DNA of 64,000 bases from Hofstenia miamia (lineage: Eukaryota; Xenacoelomorpha; Acoela), in NCBI GenBank assembly GCA_004352715.1, contig SCFE01000020.1, forward strand, positions 1,800,367-1,864,366, read 5' to 3'. The notes beneath the pieces were generated by a model. It made no database searches and was not told the origin of the DNA. It saw only the letters and a program-made list of their open reading frames with translations. Of the stretch, positions 13,073-25,237 are shown in pieces. Within the stretch, counting starts at the first letter, position 1, and the number at the start of each line of letters is the position of its first letter. The translations under genes and the position numbers were made by a program.

Positions 13073-14851
13073 CACTGCTAAAAATTTCCGTCCACGCATA
13101 AGAAACATTTTTTCACACATTTTGTATCAAATGCATATATTCAAACAAAGTATTACTCCAAAAAACCGTCTAAGTTAATGAAATACCGGAATATAATTTC
13201 ACAGATCTGTTCAGCGCCTACCAAATGAAGCGACAGCATAAAAACTCATGAAGCAAAAGGTCTCCTAATTTTTAGTCTAAAGATAGTGTACTCGATGCCC
13301 ACTTAATGATTTATTGTAAAAGCATGAATTTGTATTGATTCCCTAATTGACAAATCCAAAAAACAAATCATAATTTCATATAGAGCTTATTGCAGTGCAT
13401 AGCAATAGCTATGCTGAAATCGTAGAAGCATAATAGAAATTCATGAATAGCGATTGACAAAAGTCTCAAATTAGTCTTAGGGTACAGTAATTTAAAAATA
13501 TTTTGATGTAAGAGAGAGAACAAAGTGAACTATATAATGCTGAATACAGCTAAGTAATCATAGCAAAACTTGCAGAGTACTTCCTATTTAAATGTATATG
13601 CCGTATATCTCTAAGGTATTCCATTTTTTTCAAAAGATCGGACGGTTACTTTTTAGCAGGGATGAGTATATATTTTCATTCTTACTTACATCAATTGATT
13701 TGTTTATGTAAAGTGGTGGCAACCATTCAACTAACACTGAACCTTCACCTGCACTTATTTCAATGGCGGTGACATTTCGAGGTGCCGATGCTCCACTAAC
13801 ATCAGTATAATTCTCAAGAAGTGAAGTCGGTAAACTTTCATTGGCTTTGTTGTATGAAGACATTCGAATACCATATTTAACATATGGATCTAAAAAAATT
13901 GCCTAGTTATGTTCAATTTACAAATACCTTTAAGAAAGCATCAATTTCTTTGCCCAATTAACACAGAGAATATTCCCAAAATATATATTTCTAGATTTGA
14001 GGAGCATACGAAGAGGAAATAGACAAAGTTCTTGAAGCCACATGTAGAATACGTGGCAGTGGAAATGAAACTTAATACTGATTGATTTAAGAAATGCAAT
14101 TCATTAATGGATGTAATTATGAAAAAGTCAATTGAAAAATAAGTACAAACACTTAGCCGCGCAATAAAGACAGCTGACAAGTTTGACAGATTAATTGCTT
14201 TTTATATTTTATCCTTAAAACATTATTTATTTTAAATTTTAATTAAACGGAAGACCAAATTTAAGTTCAGCGAGGCATATTTTTTGATTCTATTCATTAA
14301 TTTTTCTCATTTGGATTGAGCTAGATTGAGTTATTTCAGAGAAATTTATACACAACCGTGAATATTGTTTACAATAGGCGGAGAATTCAGTTATTTTTCA
14401 TAGGTTTTGCGGGAAAACTTTTCAGCTCTTAGGAGCATTAAAAAAAGAATTTTACATATAACTGCTATAAAAACCCTTTTTTAAAAAAAACTTTGTATGG
14501 AAAACGTTAAATTTTCAATTTATTAGCCGTGAATTTGTACATAAAAGCATGCTACTTTCTTTGTTCTTCTTGTGCATTCTAAATGTAAGCGAATATTATT
14601 GCAATCTACATAATTTTCTTAAAAGCGCTGTGTAAACAAAAAACAGAAATTTGCTTTTTCCCAAATTAGGCCTAGATTACACCAAAGAAATACTGACCTT
14701 CCCAGTTGATTTAATATTTTATCATAATGCATTTATAAAATTGATTACTATGATAATTAATTACAGTAAGCTGCAAATAGACTCTTAGATTAATTAATAA
14801 TTTAAGAGAAGTCGAAATTATAATATAATATCTTACCTATATATATGTGCG

Positions 14852-14893
<42 letters not shown>

Positions 14894-16076
14894 GGTCATA
14901 AAATCTTTTATTATCGACGCCTTTCGAAATTCTGATTTGTCATTTTTAGGACAATTAACAATTAACCGCTGTTTCTTCCTTCTTTTTCAAAAATATATTT
15001 AGCTTGCTAATGTCTTTTTGCTTGTTCATTAAAGGTCTTTCAAAGAATTTAATTGCAATGTTTTCCGCTATTTTTGTTTCTTGATGCTTAATTATTATTT
15101 TAAAATTATTTCTTTTTCATGGGTGTACATGTAAAAATATTTCTAAATTTAAATTACCTCGTATATGTCCTTCTATTCTCGTGCTTAAATGTCCTCTGGT
15201 CTCGTCGATGTAGGAATAATTGCATTCATCACTGTTGTAAATATAGATGAGTCAAATCAATGGGTACGTTATCTTTGCTTGTGAAAATATCTTCTGCTTT
15301 AAATCGATGTTAATATTGGACAAACTCTTGATGCTAATAGATCTTTGTTTAACATTTTGAGTTGTTTCTTTAATGTTAAGGCATTTTTCTTGATATATGG
15401 TAACGTTAAAAATATCTTTGATTTTTCTATTTCACATCGTTGTTTATTGTTATTGTATTTGAATTTAGCATTAATCACTTTGTTAATTAATTTTTGTGGA
15501 TAGCCATTTTTCATTAGATCATGAATAAGTTTGTCTAGGTCTTTGTTAAATTTTAATAATTTAAACACATTGTAAATATTCTGTCTACTACACACTTAAC
15601 TGTATTTTCTTTATGTACTTCATCACAATTTTACTTGAATGGTATATAAAGATCTGATTTGTAGATTTTTGATACCAATTTGTAATTAGTTCGTTTTTAT
15701 TCTTTGGTATTGTGATATCTAGAAAGTCCAAACTATTATCAATTTCAGTGATCAATTGAAAATTGCAGTTCTTTACAGATGTTATTTAAAATACTTGAAA
15801 AATTATCAGTTTTTTTCGTTTTAAATGGGGTAATGATGTGATCAACATTTTGATGATAGATAATGGGTTGATTTTCATTACTTTCTATTTCATTTTCAAT
15901 TATGTTCATTGCAAAATTAGCCATTGTAGAGCTTAGAGGGGATCCCATTGGCATACCATCAATTTACTTGTACAAGATATTATTGAATGTAAAATGAACA
16001 TGTTTGCACGCTAAGTTTATTAGTTTATGTAAAACTTGATGATTGATTTCTAAATTATTCTCAGGAATATTGTTAG

Positions 16077-16107
<31 letters not shown>

Positions 16108-16461
16108 TTTTTTGCATGCTCAACAAATAAAAGTATGTTTACCACATTAGAAATAAAATCAAATATTGTTAAAAAGTGGATATTTACATAAAATTATTAA
16201 ATCGAAAATTGACAGCATATTTAGAAATTTATAGTAACCAAAAAATGATCAAATACAAGAAAGAATAACTTGGAAACTACTGTACATCAAATTTACTACC
16301 TTAAAAAATGTAACTAAGTATTAAGTATCAATATTTTACCAATATTTCAAATTCTGAAGACATTGTTTTTCTTCAAAAACAAAGATTTTTAAACATTCCT
16401 TTAGTGTCCTCATGCATCTATCAGCATAAATGTGATGAATGTGAAGTTGAAACGGCAATTG

Positions 16462-16496
<35 letters not shown>

Positions 16497-17533
16497 AATA
16501 TTGTTTCTAAAATCTGCGTGGAGTTCAGCCGGAAATATATCCGTTATTCTTATATTTTTAAATTCCCTCTAACTTTTGTAAGCNNNNNNNNNNNNNNNNN
16601 NNNNNNNNNNNNNNNNNNNNNNNNNNNNNNNNNNNNNNNNNNNNNNNNNNNNNNNNNNNNNNNNNNNNATATATATATATATATTGTTTCTAAAATCTGC
16701 GTGGAGTTCAGCCGGAAATATATCCGTTATTCTTATATTTTTAAATTCCCTCTAACTTTTGTAAGCCTTGCAAACAATTTAGATTTTTGCATATTTCAGA
16801 AAATGTAAATTTTTGTAATACAACTTTTGAGGTTACCTAAATGTGTTATCCAAATACTAGTGTCGGTGTCTTTAACCTTGATAACTTTGAACCTGCGTTC
16901 TCCGGATTCGATATAAATTTTGTAACCAAGAAGCACACCACTTGGTCTGGGACATTTCTTCCACATGAGGAATAACGATGTTTTTGTTACATCTGCCACT
17001 CTGACATCCAACGGTGGATCAGGCACTAATTAATAGTTCATTAATAAAAACCTAGTTAATATTATTTCGAAGTATTAAAAGTTAGCTTTACATTATGTTT
17101 TCTTTTCTTCATAAAATGAATAATAAAATTTATTGTTGTATAGCATAAAAAGTCTATTCTTTGAAAAATAGAGCCTATGGAGAAGCCTCTTATAAGTATT
17201 ATGCACGACAGAATTTATGTTTCGCAGTGCAAATCAAATCCCGGATTTCTATATCATGAAAATTACTAAAAAACATCAATCTTCTATTTTGAGAATATAA
17301 ACTGAGTTTTATATAAGTGATATATTGCAATTAAATGAATCAATTAGTGAGAAATTTTAGCACGAAGTGGTGTCTGCATCATTAAGTAGATAATTTAGCA
17401 TAATTCGCCAAAAATATAGGATGCACTAGCCAAACCCTAACACATTGGTAGATTTCTAGGCCATGTTCATATTCTGTATTATTTAAAGACTCAATAAGTT
17501 TACCTAAGGGACATTTGAATTAATGGATCTATA

Positions 17534-17569
<36 letters not shown>

Positions 17570-20519
17570 GCTTTCTAAAGTATCCGTGAATTTTGTTTAC
17601 ATTTTTACCCAACAGTTTAATAACCTTTTTATTTTATTTGTGGTTAAATAATAATAGTATTGATTCGGAAATACAAAAACAGAATATAATTCAAAAAGTT
17701 ACAAAGTATTTTCAATGTGACCCCCTTTGTTATCAATGCACATTTGGAGTTTCTTTGGTACAGCATCAATAGCATTTGCCAACATTTCCATTGGAATTTC
17801 AGTATAGACTTTTAAAATTTTTTCTCTCAATTCCTCTAGAGTTGTTGGTCGAGGAGAATTATAAACCTGGGTTTTCATATAGCCACATAAAAATAATTCC
17901 GGGGGCGAAAGATCCGGACTGCAGGGAAGCCAAAAATTCTCTGTCCGATCACTAATTTATCTTCCTGGAAAAAGTTCTTTTAGTGATTCTAGTGACTGAT
18001 TCGACGTATGTGGACGTGCTCCATCTTGTTGGAATACTGAGCTAGACCGCATCCTTTTTGCTTTGAGAAATGGCACAACTGAATTTTTTATCATTTCTAC
18101 ATATGTTTCTGAGTTTAAGTTTCCATTTGTGATAAAAGCAGCTGGAATCTCAACACGTTTTGAAAGGGCTGCCCACACTAATATCCTCTGAGGAAACAAT
18201 TTTACTTCGTTTAACACTGATGGTTTCTCTGTTCCCCAAAACCGATCATTTACTGTGCCACATAAGGTAAAATATGCTTCATCGGAGAAGACAACTTTCT
18301 TGAGTTCATTAGGATCATTGTATAAATCTAAAAATCATTTGGAAAAATTCAGTCGCTTGAGATGCTGTTCATGTGTCAGTGCCTGCGTTACTTGAATATT
18401 GTATGGCTTCATTTTCAGCTGGTTTCGCATGATTCTCCAGGTACTGGTTTGAGAAATACCACACTTACTGGAAACATTACTGGTAGTCGGGAGAATACCA
18501 CAGTTTTTGAGGGAATCAATTGCTTCCTGAATAATAAAAGTGTTATCACCAGTGAGAACATCACCCCGCCAGATTTTGGTAATGGTTTATCTGTTCCATG
18601 AAGTTTAAATTTATTTATGATATCTCTCACTGTTGAATCAGAAGGACGTTTTCTCTGGATGCCATGGCGTGTACAAAATTTCGATATAGCTGCTGTCACT
18701 GACTTTCCATTCTCAAAGTATAATTCTGTCAACTCACCCTTTGTAGACTCCTCCATTATTGTAAAGTAAATTCGAACAAATGGTAATCGATATTTGATGT
18801 CATGTGATTTTATATTCGGTTCTCATTTTTTAAAATTGAAGATTCAGATTCATGGTTACTTTAGAAATGCTCTATATATATATATATATATTGACAGAAG
18901 ATTTACCTCCTTCAAAAGTTTTTTCTTTAACTTCTGCTGAAAATGGTCCTTTTCCTGCAGCATTATATAACTGAAGTTTTACATAATATGTAGTATACGG
19001 TTGAAGTCCGTCTATGATAATAGGAGCAGATAACTTAGAAGACCTTGTCCAATAGTTTATGTCAACTAAATAATTTTGCTCAAGATAAAGTAATACCAAA
19101 ATATATATTTTTAAATTCAGAAAAAATAAACTTACGTGACAAGATTACAAACTTCAATAATAGTGTTCAAACTCATCATGTTATGCTATCTTTGCACGCT
19201 TATTTCATTCGTAAGTGCTTAATATATAATTATTTCTACAATGTTTACTATATTTCAGTCATCATCATGTAAAAGGATTATATGACAATACACATTATAT
19301 TGATATGATTTTACGTGATTGGATATGCGAGAATGAGCTGCCCGCTCAACCATGGAAAAATCCATTCCGAACAAACGAGTTGAGAGGGAAGGGCAGGGCA
19401 GGGCTGGGCAAGTAAATTTGTAGAATATTTTCTAGGTCAAAGTTTAGATTAAAACAGCAGGCATAAGGAGACCGTCAACATGTGTGATCGCGTTTCACTC
19501 TATCTATACAAATTGTGTTTACTATTTTGTGTATGTCACGTTTCATTAGTGTGCGTAGGAGAAATGCAGGTTACCAAATGTGGGTGGTATGTGCTACCAA
19601 AATTTGATTTTCGTTGCATTTGATTATCTGTAAATTCGTTAAAGAAAAAAAAATCTATGGTGTTTTACCAAAATCAACTAGAGTTAAAATGAAACATTCT
19701 TGCAAAAATCCCAAAAATTAACAAAAAATTCAACGTTTCTTGAGTAAGTACGGAACACTGGAACGGGCAAATACTAATTAGGTTAACATTGATCCCATTT
19801 GTCACCTGCTGGTTAAATTTAATCTCCAATTCATCATGAACATGATTTATATTGGACTATTCATAACATTGATGTCTGATATATATTTGTATTTTTGATT
19901 AAAGTTGATTTTATAATTTTGAAATAATTTTCTTAATAAATATATTTCGTTCAGACGACTTTGATAAATAAGCCAACCAATTTTAATGAATAAGGATTAA
20001 TTAAATTAACCTGATTAAGCTGTCAAATAGAAACAATGGATGCATTTTGAAAGTAATCTCTTGACAATTTTTTAATTAGTTACAATGTTTATTGTTGTTC
20101 AATAAGACGGATTGCCACCAACTCACAAATATAGACCATAATTCTATACGTATGGAACATAGTTCAATCAATTCTTGGGTTTTGACACATGCATCAAATT
20201 TTCTAAAAATTCAATAAATATATTTTTTCTTTTTAGAACAGCACAAATAGACTCTTCATTGTTAAATTTTTGCTCCTTTTGCTAACATTGGCTGACAAAT
20301 TTCCAAAACAAATTGCTACATTAGGAAAAAAGAAAAGCGAAGTATATATATATNNNNNNNNNNNNNNNNNNNNNNNNNNNNNNNNNNNNNNNNNNNNNNN
20401 NNNNNNNNNNNNNNNNNNNNNNNNNNNNNNNNNNNNNNNNNNNNNNNNNNNNNNNNNNNNNNNNNNNNNNNNNNNNNNNNNNNNNNNNNNNNNNNNNNTT
20501 AGGAAAAAAGAAAAGCGAA

Positions 20520-20558
<39 letters not shown>

Positions 20559-23500
20559 TTGAATCCACTATTTGACACGTTTCGATCTTTTATTGATTAT
20601 TGTCAGAATATTTTCCCAGAAAATTTTTTTTACAAAACTATAAACTACTTTATAATTAACTAAAATAATTGTATATGATAAGATTTAAAATAGATGTAAT
20701 CTTTGAAATTGTATTCATTTGCTTGTTCAGTATGTTCTAATTTCTTTATGTATAATGCTTCGCCTATTTTTGTATTGTTAGTTTTTATAATGATGTTAAA
20801 ATGGTCTTTTTTAATTTCATGATGGTGTTGAAATATTTCAGTATTTAAATGTCCATTAATATGCTCTTTTATGCGCTTCCCGAAATGGCGGCTTGTTTCT
20901 CCAATGTACAATTTGTTACAATTGTCACATTGATATTAAACTATTGAAGAAACTACTTCTTGTCACAATAAGACGTAAATGGTATATATAAGCCAGTGTT
21001 GGTGATTTTGAATTGATAACTTGATGAAAAGTTAAAAGCCTTTTTACTAACATACCTGTTAAGGAGAATATAGAACATTTATATCAATTATTCCTCAAGA
21101 AAAGATCGAAATCGAAATGAATACTTTAAAAGAACTTTTGAAAATGGCATGCTTAGATAATTCTTTTCTTTTTGATGGCTCCATTTATAATCAAATTGAT
21201 GGTATGTCTATGGGATCTCCGTTAGGCCCAACCATGGCTCCATTTGCAATGGAAATTATTGAAAGAAATTTTACTAATAATGATTTTCTATTTTATAAAC
21301 GATATGTTGATGATATCTTTGCTTTGTTTAGTAACCAAGATGAAGCAAATAATTTTTTAAAATATTTAAAAAATCAAATCACTGAAATTCAATTTACAAT
21401 GGAAAATCAAATTGACTGCAAACTAATATTTCTAGATACTCAAATTTCAAATCATCATAGAACTTTTTCTTCAAGTTATCTTTTCAAAATCACCAACACT
21501 GGCTTATACATACCATTTACATCTTATTGTGACAAGAAGTATAAAATCAACAGCGTGAAAGCAATTTGTAAAATAATTTATGCAATATCATCTGATTACA
21601 AAGTTCTAACATCAGCACTTGACACATTGTACACAGTTTTTGAAAACAATGGTTATCCGCATAAATTAATTAAGAAAATTATCACTAACATCTCGCCTCA
21701 ACTTGAGTTCTCTGAGAGGAAGATGTAGGTGTTAAGATATAATGTTGCTATTTTAGTAGGATTCCTTCGAGAATTTCTAAGGGGGCAATTCTTATCCCAG
21801 AGTTATAGGCCTAGGTTGTTTTCATCCTCTTAGCATAATGCCGTGCTCGCCCGTGCATATATGATAAATAAACCAAAAAGAAAGACGGAAGTAATACAAT
21901 AACAAAATACTACTTTTTTGGCACTTTATGTCAAACAAAAAGACTGTTCATCAATATATCGATCAAATCGTATGAGAATGAGTTGAAATTGGTCTGCCTC
22001 AAAGGAGGCGGCCAGGCGCAAGGCCCTCCTAAATTCGCCCCTTCATTCATTGATATAGAAAGTTATATATTCATGTAAATTTTGCTCAAAATATTTTAAA
22101 AAGTTCAAGTACAAATGGTTTTGAAAATCTCAACCAAGTTACAACTGTTTCGCAATACTTTGAAAGACAACACAATAATTCGTTACAAAAATGTTACTTT
22201 GAAAATTTCTCATGCAAAGCCTGCACTTCCAAAGAATTTAATGTTCTATACAGTGCTTCAAAAGAAAACACTGTAATTCATAACAAAAATGTTGCTTTAA
22301 TGATGTACACTATGCTTTAGAAGATTAACACATAAATTCAACATGGGTATGTAAAAAGTAAACGTACATGAACGGTTAATAAGCAACATATGACTAATTA
22401 AAAGTAAATTAGTTGACTACCGTTGCCACCGCGAATGTAGTGCGCACTATTTTTAATTGTTAAGTAAACAAACCCTTCTGCTGATTACAGTTGACTTCTA
22501 GTGGGCACTGAAAATGCAACCAGTGGATGCGCGAATGCTCTAGTTGACCTTTAGTGAAAAACCGGTGTGCTCCGCGAATGCTCAAATCGTGTATCATGCC
22601 AAAGGGCATTTAAAATAGTTTACTTGCTCCGGAACAAAGCCCATCGCAGAGGTGTAATCGAGGGGTGCTCGTGCTCGGGGTGGGGGCTCAACAGGCTTGC
22701 CGTTGTGTTAGATTTTTATACAACAGGAACAACACAACACAACAAAGTCACTAAATGTATTAGTAAACAGACCTCTGCGTCGTTTGTTTTCTTGTTATTA
22801 CTGGCGGAGTATGTATTTAGAAAAACACATATATAGTTAACCTAAAGGACACTTGCGCCCAAATAAATGAAGTAAGATAGCCTCAATTCAAGCGGATTCT
22901 GATTAAAACGGATTTATTAGTCACACTTCTAGTGATAAAGTTACGGACCCCGATCATGGTTTTATCCAATATTCACCTGCTAACTATTACAGAAACATCA
23001 ACCACAGTTAAAGTGCTACACCTATTCTTTGCATATCAGTACCTGCATATGTAAGTGGAATTTTGTTTGTTGCTTGGTACATGCATATTAAGGTTCTGCT
23101 GAACCATTCAGTCTCATGGGACTGAGATTTGGTACTAAGTAGTTCAGTGGAGTTGGACTAACTAAAGCCTGGGACCACCAATAATGAAACTGGTAACACT
23201 AATTTAAGTGTTAATCACAATAAAAGCTCATGAGTGGACCCATATGACCAGAATTTTCATGAGACTGGTATAAAAAAGAATTGGAAACAATAAAGTTCTG
23301 GTCCTTAAAACCCTAGTGCACATCTGTTTTCAATGCAAATAGTCAGAGTAGGCGAGTTCATCCCGGTGGATAGTGGGGTAATTAAGCTGGTCCTTGTTTT
23401 CTTCAATCAAATGATTCTTGGTCTATGATTATTTAGCTATGGGTCATATCAATACTATTCAATGTAATCAAGAAATAACAAAATTTCGCCGATAGCAACT

Positions 23501-24631
23501 AGAATGGTTGACGTTTTGTCCAAAGTGGGCAGTTTTAATAAAATTTTGTAAATAACACTTTCACAATTTTTTGTACACTTTTTGTCAACATTTCTTAAAA
23601 GTATTTTTTATTCTGAATTGGTAAAATTTGAAAATATGCTAAAAACCATGATGAGGATAACTCGTTTGCCATTAAAATTTTGTTTTCAAATTCTGAATTT
23701 AGCAGTGCATTGTTCTTCAGTTGTTGAGTTGGAGGCGGCCAGGCGCAAGGCTCTCCTAAATTCTCCCCTTTATTCATTGATATAGAAAGTTATATATTCA
23801 TGTACATTTTCTCAAAATATTTTAAAAAGTTCAAGTACAAATGGTTTTGAAAATCTCAACCAAGTTACAACTGTTTCGCAATACTTTGAAAGACAACACA
23901 ATAATTCGTTACAAAAATGTTACTTTGAAAATTTCTCATGCAAAGCCTGCACTTCCAAAGAATTTAATGTTCTATACAGTGCTTCAAAAACATAGTAAGT
24001 GCTGGATAACTTTTAAATAAACATCACATCTCGATGACCCAGAATCAGTAATGCCAAAACATCGTGTTTGAGCAAATGAACAGTATTTCATCCAAATCCA
24101 GACCCTTAATCCAGTTTTTTCTGATTTTTTTCTTTTGTCAGATACGATATTTTTGTTCTGAAGCAACAACATATGAAACACTAAACAGTAAATAGTAATG
24201 GAAAAAATTTCAAAAGGCTCCCTTAGGCTCGGACATCCCCTCTTTTCTATTCTGTTATGAATCGGAATATTGGAATTACCAATTGCTACAGATTACAAAA
24301 ATTTCTAAATATTGAACTACCACAATTGTAAAGTGGCAATTCTCTTTGAAATATATAGGGAACGCTCGTCATAATATGACATTGTATTAGAATCTCTCTC
24401 TTACCTAGCATAGTATCTGTCTGAAAAAGCTTAAAAACATTTTGAGACATCAAATTTTAAAAAATTATTAAATGCTGAAAAATATGACGTTATTTTATTC
24501 TATCTATTACATTTAGTATACAGCGTAATTAAAATTGTACTATTGGAAAATATTTATAATTATTAAAGTATTAGACATTTTTGAATACTTATATGAATCA
24601 AGTTAGAGTAATTGTCGCTACAATTTTAGCA

Positions 24632-24680
<49 letters not shown>

Positions 24681-25190
24681 CATGTAAGTAAATAATGATG
24701 GGAAAGTTTAAATGGTTTCTTGTATGCTATGCACATAAATTTGCTGCCTTTCTTGAATATTAAAATTTTTCTGAAAGAGAATTGTGTAAGCTTTCAGATA
24801 GTTTAAGGTGTCTTATCCTTTAATTTATGGATTATGAGTTATTAAGTGCAACACGTGTAAATGATGGGACATCGGAAAATTTGTCTCTTCAGATTTGATT
24901 CTGATTTTGCAAAGGTTCTGTGAACCAGCTTAGACTAGAAAACGAGAAACGACTCTTAAATTGTGTCGCTAACCCATCTGAAAACATCCCTTTAGGAACA
25001 ATATGTTTGTTCTCTAGTTTTATAAATGAAATCTGCTTTTCAATGAACTAGGTCATAGGTGTAAACCGGTCGGGAAATTATGGACCTTACCCGACCGGTA
25101 CCGCTGTCAACCAAAACCGGCTGACCAGCCGGTCTGACCATCAAAAAATTTTCCTAGGTATAGTTAAATATATACATGAAAAAATGCTAC

Positions 25191-25237
<47 letters not shown>

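Noticed and set aside
18362-18601. Plus-strand open frame
   Set aside because: Antisense to the mariner-like transposase.
22567-22836. 89-residue plus-strand open frame
   Set aside because: Cys-rich look but no recognisable motif and no relation to neighbours.
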